From JBJMHZ01 sp045807125 (GTDB lineage Bacteria; Actinomycetota; Actinomycetes; JAWWOL01): a stretch of 64,000 nucleotides of DNA. The stretch spans positions 1 through 64,000 of the forward strand of contig JBJMHZ010000020.1 in assembly GCA_045807125.1 (NCBI GenBank), written 5' to 3'. The notes under the pieces were generated by a model that saw only the letters and a list, made by a program, of their open reading frames with translations, made no database searches and was not told where the DNA came from. Made by a program: the position numbers and the translations under genes. Positions 14,462-23,842 of this stretch are shown piece after piece (position 1 is the stretch's first letter; each line of letters begins with the position of its first letter).

Positions 14462-15877
14462 TCAGTCCTCGCCGATGCGGTGCAAGCGCATGGTGTTGGT
14501 CGACCCCGGTCGCCCCACCGGGCTGCCGAAGACCACGCAGACGAGGTCGCCGGTGCGGCAGCGGTCGATCTCCAGCAGCGACGCGTCGACCTGGCGCACC
14601 ATCTCGTCGGTGTGCGCCACCGCCGGCACGATGAACGTCTCGACGCCCCACGACAGCGCCAGGCTGCTGCGCACCGCCGGGTCGGGGGTGAACGCGAGCA
14701 GCGGGATCGCCGGGCGGTGCCTGGCGAGCCGGCGCGCGCTCTCGCCGGTCTGCGTGAACGCCACCAGGTAGCGGGCACCGAGCCCGGCGGCGGAGAGGGT
14801 GGCCGCCCGTGCGATCGCGCCGCCGATCGTGGTCGGCGCCCCTTGCAGCGGCGGCAGCCGGTCGAGCGCCGCAGCCTCGGTGGTCGCGATGATCCGCGCC
14901 ATCGTGGCCACCGTCTCGACGGGGTAGCGCCCGACGCTGGTCTCGGCCGAGAGCATCACCGCGTCGGCGCCGTCGAGGATCGCGTTGGCGACGTCGGACG
15001 CCTCGGCCCTGGTGGGGCGCGGCGCCGACACCATCGACTCGAGCATCTGGGTCGCGACGATGACCGGCTTCGCCGCCTCGCGCGCCGCCGTCACCGCCCG
15101 CTTCTGGACGACCGGCACCTCCTCGAGCGGCAGCTCGACGCCGAGGTCGCCGCGAGCCACCATCAGGCCGTCGAACGCCTCGACCACCTCGCCGAGCCGG
15201 CTCACCGCCTGCGGCTTCTCCAGCTTGGCGAGCACCGGCAGCCGGACGCCCTCCTCGTCCATCACGCGGTGCACGGCGTCGACGTCCTCGGGACCGCGGA
15301 CGAACGACAGCGCGATGAGGTCGGCGCGCAGCCGCAGCGCCCAGCGCAGGTCCTCGACGTCCTTGTCGGACAGGGCTGGCACGCTCACCGCGACGCCCGG
15401 CAGGTTGAGCCCCTTGTGGTCGCCGACCGCGCCGCCGACGAGCACGCGCGTGCGCACGTCGCTGCCGGCCACCGCCGTGACCTCGAGGGCCACCTTGCCG
15501 TCGTCGACGAGGATGCGGTCGCCGACCCGCACGTCACCAGCGAGCCCGGCGTACGTCGTCGAGCACCGGTCGCGGCCGCCAGGCACGTCGTCGACGGTGA
15601 TGGTGAACGCGTCGCCGGCGGCGAGCTGGACCGGCCCGTCCGCGAACGTGCCCAGCCTGATCTTCGGGCCCTGCAGGTCGGCGAGCACCGCGACCGCCCG
15701 CCCGGCCCGATCGGAGGCCGCCCGCACGGTCGCGTAGTGCGCGGCGTGCTCGTCGTGCGTGCCGTGCGAGAGGTTGAGGCGGGCGACGTCCATGCCCGCC
15801 GCCACGAGCGCCCTGATCGCCTCCGGCGACGAGGTCGCCGGCCCGAGCGTGCAGACGATCTTGGCTCGCCGGCCCAT
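14462..15877 (-). CDS. pyk: pyruvate kinase
   Basis: 471 residues. Start ATG at 15877 (GAGGAGG just upstream); the frame extends further but family proteins start at MGRRAKIVCTLGPA. It catalyses phosphoenolpyruvate + ADP to pyruvate + ATP. Visible features are the N-terminal substrate loop MDVARLNLSHG, the catalytic and metal region LPVLAKLEKPQAV followed by DGLMVARGDLGVELPLEEVP (MARGDLG signature form), PVIVATQMLESM, SDVANAILDGADAVMLSAET and a C-terminal allosteric-type domain. Length is normal. It is downstream of gltBD on the same strand with a 62-base gap and is the last gene before the tRNA and the island. Confidence 0.96.
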   Translation of the reverse strand: MGRRAKIVCTLGPATSSPEAIRALVAAGMDVARLNLSHGTHDEHAAHYATVRAASDRAGRAVAVLADLQGPKIRLGTFADGPVQLAAGDAFTITVDDVPGGRDRCSTTYAGLAGDVRVGDRILVDDGKVALEVTAVAGSDVRTRVLVGGAVGDHKGLNLPGVAVSVPALSDKDVEDLRWALRLRADLIALSFVRGPEDVDAVHRVMDEEGVRLPVLAKLEKPQAVSRLGEVVEAFDGLMVARGDLGVELPLEEVPVVQKRAVTAAREAAKPVIVATQMLESMVSAPRPTRAEASDVANAILDGADAVMLSAETSVGRYPVETVATMARIIATTEAAALDRLPPLQGAPTTIGGAIARAATLSAAGLGARYLVAFTQTGESARRLARHRPAIPLLAFTPDPAVRSSLALSWGVETFIVPAVAHTDEMVRQVDASLLEIDRCRTGDLVCVVFGSPVGRPGSTNTMRLHRIGED

Positions 15878-15939
15878 CGCCGCCTCCTCGTCCCGGCCCG
15901 GCGGCCACCGTACCGCCGGGCGAGGACGGGACGGCGCAG

Positions 15940-17409
15940 CTACCGCGGGCGGTCGGTGGGCTCGATCGGCGCGGGCAGCGTCGTCGTGCCCATGAGGAAG
16001 CGGTCGACGGCGGCGGCCGCCGCGCGGCCCTCGGCGATCGCCCACACGACGAGCGACTGCCCCCGGCCCATGTCGCCGGCGACGAAGATGCCGGGCGCGG
16101 AGGTCATCCACGAGGCGTCCCGTACGACGTTGCCGCGGGCGTCGAGCTCGAGGCCGAGCTGCTCGACGAGCCCGCCCCGCTCGGTGCCGACGAACCCCAT
16201 CGCGAGCAGCGCGAGGTCGCACGGCAGCTCCCGCTCGGTGCCTGGCACCTCGGCGAAGCCACCGCCCGACGGCACCACGTCGACCAGCACGAGCGCCCGC
16301 ACCCGGCCGTCGGCGTCGCCGGCGAACCGCTTGGTCGAGACGCCGTAGTGCCGCTCGCCGCCCTCCTCGTGCGCGCTAGACGTGCGGTAGATCGTCGGGC
16401 ACGTCGGCCACGGCATCGCCTCGGTGCGCGCGCCCGGCGGCCGCTGCAGGATCTCGAGCTGGCTCACCGACGCCGCGCCCTGACGGTGCGCGGTGCCGAT
16501 GCAGTCGGCGCCGGTGTCGCCGCCGCCGATGACGACGACGTGCTTGCCGGCCGCGGTGACCGCCGGCTCGGCCGGCGATCCGCCGCCCGCCTGGCGCACC
16601 GCGCGGTTGGCGAGCGGCAAGTACTCCATCGCGGCGTGGATGCCCGCCAGCGCCCGCCCTGGGACGGGCAGCTCGCGCGGCACGGGGCAGCCGCCCGCGA
16701 GGACGACCGCGTCGAAGCCCGCGCGCAGCTCGGCCGCGTCGAGCTCCGCGCCGACGTGGACGCCCGTGCGGAAGCGGGTGCCCTCGGCCCGCATCTGGTC
16801 GAGCCGCCGGTCGAGGTGGCGCTTCTCCAGCTTGAAGTCCGGGATGCCGTAGCGGAGCAGCCCGCCGATCTCGTCGGCCCGCTCGAGCACCACGACGGCG
16901 TGGCCCGTCCTGGTCAGCTGCTGCGCGGCGGCCAGCCCGGCCGGGCCGGACCCGACCACCGCGACCGTGCGCCCCGTCGGGCGGGCCGGCCGGACCGGCG
17001 CCACCCAGCCCTCGGCCCACGCCCGGTCGACGATCGACACCTCGACCTGCTTGACGGCCACCGGGTCGCTCCCCAGCCCGAGCACGCAGGCCGACTCGCA
17101 CGGTGCCGGGCACAGCCGGCCGGTGAGCTCCGGGAAGTTGTTGGTGGCGTGCAGCCGCTCGATCGCCTCGCGCCACTCGCCGCGCCAGGCCAGCTCGTTC
17201 CACTCCGGGATCAGGTTGCCGAGCGGGCAGCCGTGCGGGGCGCTGTGGCAGAACGGGACCCCGCAGTCCATGCACCGCCCGGCCTGGGCGACGACGCCGT
17301 CCGCCGGCAGGTCCTCGTGGACCTCGCGCCAGTCGCGGATGCGCACGTCGACCGGGCGCCTGGCGGCGGTCCGCCGCGCGGTGGTGAGGAAACCGGTCGG
17401 ATCAGCCAC
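15940..17409 (-). CDS. gltD: glutamate synthase small subunit
   Basis: 489 residues. It supplies electrons from NADPH to the large subunit for glutamate synthesis. Two N-terminal Cys clusters for [4Fe-4S] centres are visible: CMDCGVPFC...GCPLGN and LCPAPCESACVL. The first FAD/NAD site is VAVVGSGPAGLAAAQQL, and the second nucleotide-binding motif is VVVIGGGDTGADCIGTA. The C-terminal GIFVAGDMGRGQSLVVWAI is the FAD-contacting end. Its start overlaps the gltB stop by 8 bases, so the subunits are translationally coupled. Confidence 0.96.
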   Translation of the reverse strand: MADPTGFLTTARRTAARRPVDVRIRDWREVHEDLPADGVVAQAGRCMDCGVPFCHSAPHGCPLGNLIPEWNELAWRGEWREAIERLHATNNFPELTGRLCPAPCESACVLGLGSDPVAVKQVEVSIVDRAWAEGWVAPVRPARPTGRTVAVVGSGPAGLAAAQQLTRTGHAVVVLERADEIGGLLRYGIPDFKLEKRHLDRRLDQMRAEGTRFRTGVHVGAELDAAELRAGFDAVVLAGGCPVPRELPVPGRALAGIHAAMEYLPLANRAVRQAGGGSPAEPAVTAAGKHVVVIGGGDTGADCIGTAHRQGAASVSQLEILQRPPGARTEAMPWPTCPTIYRTSSAHEEGGERHYGVSTKRFAGDADGRVRALVLVDVVPSGGGFAEVPGTERELPCDLALLAMGFVGTERGGLVEQLGLELDARGNVVRDASWMTSAPGIFVAGDMGRGQSLVVWAIAEGRAAAAAVDRFLMGTTTLPAPIEPTDRPR

Positions 17410-20400
17410 CGTGCGCCTCCGCCGTGACGAGCGCCGCGCGCCGGGCGCCGACGCGAGCGGGAACGGCCGCGAGCGCGCGCTTGTAGTCGCGCGGCATCAC
17501 GGTGGTGAAGCGTGACCGGCTCGCGGCCCAGTCGGCGAGCAGGCCGGCGGCGACCGGCGAGCCGGTCTCGCGCGCGTACCGGGCGAGCAGGTCGCGCAGC
17601 CGCTCGGCCTCGTCGTCCCCGAGCGGGTCCAGGTCGACCATCTCGTGGTTGACCCGCACCGGGTCGAGGTCGAGCACGTGCGCGACGCCGCCCGACATGC
17701 CGGCGGCGAAGTTGCGCCCGGTCGGGCCGATCACGACCACGAGACCACCGGTCATGTACTCGCAACCGTGGTCCCCGACGCCCTCGACCACCGCCGTGGC
17801 GCCGGAGTTGCGCACTGCGAACCGCTCGCCCACCAGGCCACGCACCAGCGCCTCTCCCCCGGTCGCCCCGTAGAGCAGGACGTTGCCGGCGATGACGTTG
17901 CGCTCGGCGGCGTACGTCGCCTCCAGTGGCGGCCGCAGCACGATCCGGCCGCCGGACAGGCCCTTGCCGAGGTAGTCGTTGGCGTCGCCGAGGAGGCGCA
18001 GGGTGATGCCCCTCGGCAGGAACGCGCCGAACGACGGGCCGGCCGAGCCGGTGAACGCGATGTCGATGGTGTCGTCGGGCAGCCCGCCACCGCCGTACCG
18101 CTCGGTGACGGCGTGGCCGAGCATCGTCCCCACCGTCCGGTTGACGTTGCGGACCGGCAGCTCGAGCGTGACCCGGCGGCCGTCCGTCAGCGCCCCCTCG
18201 GCCAGCTGCAGCAGGGTGTTGTCGAGCGCCGCGTCCAGGCCGTGGTCCTGCGCGGTGACGCACCGGCGAGGCGCCGAGGCGGGCAGGTCGGGCACGTGCA
18301 GGATCGGTGCGAGGTCGAGGCCGGCCGCCTTCCAGTGCTCGACTGCCGGCGCCACGTCGAGCAGGTCGGCGCGGCCCACCGCCTCGTCGACGGAGCGCAG
18401 GCCGAGCGTGGCCAGGTGCTCGCGAACCTCCTGCGCGATGTACTCGAAGAACGTGATGACGAACTCCGGCTTGCCGGTGAACCGCTTGCGCAGCTCGGGA
18501 TTCTGCGTCGCCACGCCCACCGGGCAGGTGTCGAGGTGGCACACCCGCATCATCACGCAGCCGCTCACCACGAGCGGCGCCGTCGCGAAGCCGAACTCCT
18601 CCGCGCCGAGCAATGCGGCGATCACGACGTCCCGGCCGGTCTTCAGCTGGCCGTCGACCTGCACGACGATGCGGCCGCGCAGGCCGTTCAGCAGCAAGGT
18701 CTGCTGCGTCTCGGCGAGGCCGAGCTCCCATGGCGCGCCGGCGTGCTTCAGCGACGTGAGCGGCGACGCGCCGGTGCCACCGTCGTGCCCGGAGATCAGC
18801 ACGACGTCGGCCTTGGCCTTGGCCACTCCAGCGGCGACCGTGCCGACCCCGACCTCGGCCACCAGCTTGACGTGCACCCTCGCCCGCGGGTTGGCGTTCT
18901 TGAGGTCGTGCACGAGCTGCTTGAGATCCTCGATCGAGTAGATGTCGTGGTGCGGGGGCGGCGAGATCAGTCCGACGCCGGGCGTGGAGTGCCGGGTGCG
19001 GGCGATCCACGGGTAGACCTTGTGGCCGGGCAGCTGGCCGCCCTCGCCTGGCTTCGCCCCCTGCGCCATCTTGATCTGCAGGTCGTCGGCGTTGACGAGG
19101 TAGTCGCTGGTGACGCCGAACCGGCCGCTCGCCACCTGCTTGACGGCGCTGCGCCGCTCGGGGTCGTGCAGCCGCTCCGGGTCCTCGCCGCCCTCGCCGG
19201 TGTTGGACTTCCCGCCGATGCGGTTCATCGCGACGGCGAGCGTCTCGTGCGCCTCGCGCGAGATCGACCCGTACGACATCGCGCCCGTCGAGAACCGCCG
19301 CACGATCGACTCGATCGGCTCCACCTCGTCGATCGGCACGGGCGCGCGCCCGTCCGTCACGAGGCCGAGCAGGCCGCGAAGCGTACCGATGCGGCGGGAC
19401 CGGTCGTCGATCGCCTGCGTGTACTCCTTGAAGATCTCGTAGCGCCTGCTGCGCGTCGCGTGCTGCAGCTTGAAGACGGTGTGCGGATCGAACAGGTGCG
19501 GCTCGCCCTCCCGCCGCCACTGGTACTCGCCTCCGACGGCGAGGCCGCGGTGCGCCGGCTGGTCGTCGGCGTGCGCGTGGCGGTGCCTGGCCGCGACCTC
19601 GGCAGCCACTACGTCGAGCCCGATGCCGCCGAGATTGGACGGCGTACCGGTGAAGTGCTCGTCCACCAGCTCCGCGCCGAGCCCGATGGCCTCGAACACC
19701 TGCGCACCGGTGTAGGAGGCGATGGTGGAGATGCCCATCTTGCTCATCACCTTGAGCACGCCCTTGCCGAGGGCCCTCACGTAGTTGCGCACCGCGCGCT
19801 GCTCGTCGACGCCGGCCACCCGGCCGTGCCGCGCCAGGTCGCGCACCGTCTCGATCGCGAGGTAGGGGTTGACGGCAGCGGCGCCGTACCCGATGAGCAG
19901 CGCGACGTGGTGCACCTCGCGCGCGTCGCCCGACTCGACGACCAGACCGACGCGGGTACGGGTGCGCTGCCGCACGAGGTGGTGATGCACCGTGCTGGTG
20001 AGCAGCAGCGACGGGACGGGCGCGAGCTCGGCGGTCGAGCCGCGGTCGGACAGCACGACGATGCGCGCGCCGCCCGCGATCGCGGCCGACACCTCGCCGC
20101 GGATCCGCTCGATCGCGGCCGACAGCGCGCTGGCCCCACCGGCCACCGGGTAGAGCCCGCGCACGACGACGGCGGAGAAGCCCGGCAGGTCGCCGTCATC
20201 GTCGATGTGCGCGAGCTTGGCGAGCTCGTGGTCGTCCAGCACCGGATGCGGCAGCACCACCTGCCGGCAGCTCGCCGGCGCCGGCTCGAGCAGGTTGCCC
20301 TCGGCGCCGATGCTGGTCCGCAGCGAGGTGACCAGCTCCTCGCGGATGGCGTCCAGCGGCGGGTTGGTCACCTGCGCGAACAGCTGCTGGAAGTAGTCGA

Positions 20401-21997
20401 ACAGCAGCCGGGGCCGCCCGGACAGCACGGCGATCGGCGTGTCGGTGCCCATGGAGCCCACCGGCTCGGCGCCCGACGCCGCCATCGGCGCGAGCACCAC
20501 CCGCAGCTCCTCCTCGGTGTAGCCGAACGCCTGCTGGCGGCGCAGCAGCTGCTCCTGCGAGGAGTCGGCATCGAAAGCAGCGCCGGGAACGGCGTCGGGC
20601 GAGCGCGGCGGCAGCTCCTCCAGCTGCAGCAGCCCGGCGTGCAGCCACTCCTCGTACGGATGCTCGGCGACCAGCTCGCCCTTGACCTCGTCGTCGTCCA
20701 CGACCCGGTGGCGCTCGAGGTCGACGAGCAGCATGCGGCCCGGCTGGAGCCGGCCCTTGCGCACGACCCTCGCCGGATCGATGTCGAGCACGCCGACCTC
20801 GCTCGCCATGACGACGAGGCGGTCGTCGGTGACCCAGTACCGCGCCGGGCGAAGGCCGTTGCGGTCGAGCAGCGCCCCGATCACCGTGCCGTCGCTGAAG
20901 GCGATGCACGCCGGGCCGTCCCACGGCTCCATCAGGCAGCCGTGGAACCGGTAGAACGCGCGGCGCGCGCCGCCCATCTCGGCGTGGTCCTCCCACGCCT
21001 CGGGGATCATCATCAGCACCGCGTGGGCCAGCGAGCGGCCGCCGAGGTGCAGCAGCTCGAGCACCTCGTCGAAGCTCGCCGAGTCCGAGCCGTCCGGGTC
21101 GATCACCGGGAGCAGCCGCGCCAGGTCGCCGGGGATCAGCCGCGAGGAGAGCAGCGCCTCGCGCGCCCGCATCCAGTTGCGGTTGCCCCGCACGGTGTTG
21201 ATCTCGCCGTTGTGCGCGATGTAGCGGTACGGGTGCGCGCGCGACCAGCTCGGGAACGTGTTGGTCGAGAACCGCGAGTGCACGAGCGCGAGCGCGCTCG
21301 CGAAGCGGGGGTCGTGCAGGTCGGGGAAGAACGACGGCAGCTGCCGTGGCGTGAGCATCCCCTTGTAGACCATGGTGCGCGCGGACAGGCTCGCGAAGTA
21401 CGCGCCGGCCTCGTGCCCGGCCCGCTTGCGCAGGCAGTACGCGAGCCGCTCGAGCGCCAGGCCCTCGGCCGCCCCGTCCCTGCCGTCCCTGCCATCCCTG
21501 CCGTCCCCGGCGACCAGCAGCTGCCGCAGCACCGGCCGGGCCGCGGCCGCGGTGCTGCCGAGCCCCTCCGGCTCGACCGGCACGTCGCGCCAGCCGAGCA
21601 CGCGCAGGCCCTCCTCGGCCGCGATCTCCCCCACCCGCCGCTCAACCGCCGCCCGCTCGTCGGCGCCGGGCGGCAGGAACGCGATGCCGGCCGCGTACGA
21701 CCCGGCCGGCGGCAGCGCGAACGGCACGACCGCGCGCAGGAAGGCGTCGGGCAGCTGGACGAGGATGCCTGCGCCGTCACCGGTGCTGGCCTCGTCGCCG
21801 GTGGCTCCCCGGTGGTCGAGGTTGACCAGCGCGGTGAGGCTCCGCTGGACCACGTCGTGGCTCGCCCGGCCGGACAGGTCGGCGACGAAGCTGACGCCAC
21901 AGGCGTCGTGCTCGTGCTGACCGTCGTAGAGGCCCTGCGGCGCAGGGGGCGCCGGGGGCGCCGAGCGTGCGGGAATCGGCCGGAACGGCTCGCGCAT
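17402..21997 (-). CDS. gltB: glutamate synthase large subunit
   Basis: 1531 residues from the ATG at 21997, seven bases from GGAGGA; an in-frame GTG six bases upstream is too close to that site. Converts glutamine + 2-oxoglutarate to two glutamates. The glutamine amidotransferase nucleophile is Cys33 (HEHDACGVSFVAD), so about 32 residues are a propeptide to be removed. The central domain, FMN-binding synthase domain (GKSNTGEGGEDP, GHDGGTGASPL) and [3Fe-4S] ligands in CVMMRVCHLDTCPVGVA are present, followed by the GXGXG beta-helix domain. A short GRDGRDGRDG slippage repeat is at 21478-21505. Confidence 0.97.
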   Translation of the reverse strand: MREPFRPIPARSAPPAPPAPQGLYDGQHEHDACGVSFVADLSGRASHDVVQRSLTALVNLDHRGATGDEASTGDGAGILVQLPDAFLRAVVPFALPPAGSYAAGIAFLPPGADERAAVERRVGEIAAEEGLRVLGWRDVPVEPEGLGSTAAAARPVLRQLLVAGDGRDGRDGRDGAAEGLALERLAYCLRKRAGHEAGAYFASLSARTMVYKGMLTPRQLPSFFPDLHDPRFASALALVHSRFSTNTFPSWSRAHPYRYIAHNGEINTVRGNRNWMRAREALLSSRLIPGDLARLLPVIDPDGSDSASFDEVLELLHLGGRSLAHAVLMMIPEAWEDHAEMGGARRAFYRFHGCLMEPWDGPACIAFSDGTVIGALLDRNGLRPARYWVTDDRLVVMASEVGVLDIDPARVVRKGRLQPGRMLLVDLERHRVVDDDEVKGELVAEHPYEEWLHAGLLQLEELPPRSPDAVPGAAFDADSSQEQLLRRQQAFGYTEEELRVVLAPMAASGAEPVGSMGTDTPIAVLSGRPRLLFDYFQQLFAQVTNPPLDAIREELVTSLRTSIGAEGNLLEPAPASCRQVVLPHPVLDDHELAKLAHIDDDGDLPGFSAVVVRGLYPVAGGASALSAAIERIRGEVSAAIAGGARIVVLSDRGSTAELAPVPSLLLTSTVHHHLVRQRTRTRVGLVVESGDAREVHHVALLIGYGAAAVNPYLAIETVRDLARHGRVAGVDEQRAVRNYVRALGKGVLKVMSKMGISTIASYTGAQVFEAIGLGAELVDEHFTGTPSNLGGIGLDVVAAEVAARHRHAHADDQPAHRGLAVGGEYQWRREGEPHLFDPHTVFKLQHATRSRRYEIFKEYTQAIDDRSRRIGTLRGLLGLVTDGRAPVPIDEVEPIESIVRRFSTGAMSYGSISREAHETLAVAMNRIGGKSNTGEGGEDPERLHDPERRSAVKQVASGRFGVTSDYLVNADDLQIKMAQGAKPGEGGQLPGHKVYPWIARTRHSTPGVGLISPPPHHDIYSIEDLKQLVHDLKNANPRARVHVKLVAEVGVGTVAAGVAKAKADVVLISGHDGGTGASPLTSLKHAGAPWELGLAETQQTLLLNGLRGRIVVQVDGQLKTGRDVVIAALLGAEEFGFATAPLVVSGCVMMRVCHLDTCPVGVATQNPELRKRFTGKPEFVITFFEYIAQEVREHLATLGLRSVDEAVGRADLLDVAPAVEHWKAAGLDLAPILHVPDLPASAPRRCVTAQDHGLDAALDNTLLQLAEGALTDGRRVTLELPVRNVNRTVGTMLGHAVTERYGGGGLPDDTIDIAFTGSAGPSFGAFLPRGITLRLLGDANDYLGKGLSGGRIVLRPPLEATYAAERNVIAGNVLLYGATGGEALVRGLVGERFAVRNSGATAVVEGVGDHGCEYMTGGLVVVIGPTGRNFAAGMSGGVAHVLDLDPVRVNHEMVDLDPLGDDEAERLRDLLARYARETGSPVAAGLLADWAASRSRFTTVMPRDYKRALAAVPARVGARRAALVTAEAHGG

Positions 21998-22111
21998 GGG
22001 CACGTCCTCCGTCGTCGACGAGCATCGGGTCCTCGGGACGACGTTGGCCCTGCGGTACGTGGAACCGTACCCCGAGCGGGAGCCGGCGGTAACCGGCGTG
22101 GCCGGGGCGGA

Positions 22112-22900
22112 TCAGGAAATGGCGGCGCCGACCAGGTGGCCGACGCCGAAGGTGACCGCGGCGGCGCAGGCGCCCAGCACGAGCTGGCGCAGGCCGGACA
22201 CCCAGGCCGGGCGCCCGGTGAAGCGGGAGACCAGCGCACCGGCGCCGAGCAGGCCGGCGGCGGCCACCAGGAGCGACCACACCAGCGAGGACGCCCCGAG
22301 CAGGTACGGCAGGAGCGGCAGGAATGCCCCGACCGCGAACGCGGCGAGGCTCGACCCGGCCGCCACCCACGCCGACGGCAGGTCGTCCGGGTCGACGCCG
22401 AGCTCCTCGCGGACGTGGATCCGCAACGCCTGCTCCGGGTCGGCGGAGAGCTGGCGGGCGACCTCGGCGGCCAGCTCGGGAGTCAAGCCCCTCGCCCGGT
22501 AGACCGCGGCGAGCTCGTCCTGCTCGGCCTGCGGCACCCGCGCGAGCTCGGCCCGCTCGGTGGCGATCTCGGCCCTGGCCAGCTCGGCCTGCGAGGTGAC
22601 GGAGACGTACTCGCCGGTGGCCATCGAGAACGCGCCGGCCACCAGCCCGGCGAACCCGGCCACGAGGACGGCGGACCGGCCCGTCTCGGCCGCCGCCACG
22701 CCGGTGATCAGCGCGACGTTGGAGACCAGCCCGTCCATCACGCCGAACACGGCCGGGCGCAGCCAGCCGCCGGTGACGTCGCGGTGGGTGTGGTGGATCT
22801 CGGACCGGTCGCGCTGGGGGCTCACCGGCGGCTCGGGCAGCGCCGACGGCGGCGTCGACGGGAGAGCCGGCAGGGCCGTCCCTGGGCGGTCCATGGTCAC
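22112..22900 (-). CDS. VIT1/CCC1-family transporter
   Basis: 262 residues, GTG start overlapping the lgt stop (GTGA). Residues 1-40 are cytosolic and Pro-rich. Then RPAVFGVMDGLVSNVALITG forms TM1 with the D-G-L-V-S-N signature of VIT1/CCC1 iron/manganese transporters, and GAFSMATGEYVSVTSQAELA is the conserved TM2 end. A long charged helical insertion (about 100-160) carries Glu-rich metal-binding-like segments, and three further TM helices follow. It probably moves Fe(II) or Mn(II) across the cytoplasmic membrane; direction and metal are inferred. It lies at the 3' end of the trp-lgt run. Confidence 0.9.
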   Translation of the reverse strand: MTMDRPGTALPALPSTPPSALPEPPVSPQRDRSEIHHTHRDVTGGWLRPAVFGVMDGLVSNVALITGVAAAETGRSAVLVAGFAGLVAGAFSMATGEYVSVTSQAELARAEIATERAELARVPQAEQDELAAVYRARGLTPELAAEVARQLSADPEQALRIHVREELGVDPDDLPSAWVAAGSSLAAFAVGAFLPLLPYLLGASSLVWSLLVAAAGLLGAGALVSRFTGRPAWVSGLRQLVLGACAAAVTFGVGHLVGAAIS

Positions 22901-23832
22901 GGTGCCACGCTACCCGTGGACGGCGCGGGGCGAGCTCCCGGCGCCCCGCCCGTCTCGGCTGCTTCGCCCGGTCCCGGCTCGGGCGTCGCGGCGCCGCCCG
23001 GCCCGGCTCGCGGGTCGACGACGGGCTCGCGGCCCATCCGCCTGGTGAGCACGAGATAGGCGACCGCGCCGGCGAAGAGCAGGACGGAGGTCCAGTCGTT
23101 GAGGCGCAGGCCGAGCACGTGATGGGCCTGGTCGACGCGCAGCGCCTCGATCCAGCCGCGGCCCGCCGTGTAACCGGCGACGTAGAGCGCGAAGACCCGC
23201 CCGTGCCCCATCCGCCAGCGCCGGTCGGCCCACACCAGCAGGAACGCGAGCGAGAGGTCCCAGAGCGACTCGTAGAGGAACGTCGGGTGGTAGAGCCCCG
23301 GCGCGTCGCCGTGGGTGATGCGCAGGGCCCACGGCAGGTCGGTGTGCCGCCCGAAGAGCTCCTGGTTGAAGTAGTTGCCCCAGCGGCCGATCGCCTGGGC
23401 GACGACGATCCCGGGCGCCGCCGCGTCCGCGAACGGCGGCAGCGCGATGCCCCTGCGGCGGCAGCCGATCCATGCCCCCACCGCGCCGAGCGAGATCGCG
23501 CCCCAGATGCCGAGCCCGCCGCGCCAGATCTCGAGGGCGCCGAGCGGGTGCCAGTCGTCGTGGGAGAAGTAGAGCTCTGGGTCGGTGATCACGTGGTAGA
23601 TGCGTCCGCCGACGAGCCCGAACGGCACCGCCCAGAGCGCCACGTCGGGGACCGTGCCCTTGAGCCCGCCGCGGGCGACCCACCGGCGATCGCCGATCCA
23701 TACGCAGACGACGACGCCGACGATGATCGCCAGGGCGTACGCGCGGACCGGGAACGGGCCGAGGTGCCAGACGCCCTGGGCGGGACTGGGGATCTCAGCG
23801 ACCGGCGGAGCGAGCGAGGGGGCGAGCGGCAC
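22897..23832 (-). CDS. lgt: prolipoprotein diacylglyceryl transferase
   Basis: 311 residues. GTG at 23832 is 11 bases after the trpA stop; the longer open frame belongs to antisense noise within trpA. It transfers diacylglycerol from phosphatidylglycerol to lipobox cysteines. The Lgt signature is present: VGGRIYHVITDPELYFSHDDW, then EIWRGGLGIWGAI and AQAIGRWGNYFNQELFGRHT, plus HPTFLYESLWDL. About seven TM helices. The C-terminal ~45 residues are Pro/Gly-rich, as in other actinobacterial Lgt proteins. Its position after trpA is conserved in several actinobacteria. Confidence 0.95.
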   Translation of the reverse strand: MPLAPSLAPPVAEIPSPAQGVWHLGPFPVRAYALAIIVGVVVCVWIGDRRWVARGGLKGTVPDVALWAVPFGLVGGRIYHVITDPELYFSHDDWHPLGALEIWRGGLGIWGAISLGAVGAWIGCRRRGIALPPFADAAAPGIVVAQAIGRWGNYFNQELFGRHTDLPWALRITHGDAPGLYHPTFLYESLWDLSLAFLLVWADRRWRMGHGRVFALYVAGYTAGRGWIEALRVDQAHHVLGLRLNDWTSVLLFAGAVAYLVLTRRMGREPVVDPRAGPGGAATPEPGPGEAAETGGAPGARPAPSTGSVAP

Positions 23833-23842
23833 GGCACCGACG

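Noticed and set aside
17645..23059. Very long plus-strand open frame (1804 codons) opposite gltB and neighbours
   Set aside because: Antisense shadow of GC-rich codon bias; His/Arg/Asp-rich composition without any domain, while the minus strand encodes well-conserved GltB, Lgt and VIT1 proteins.
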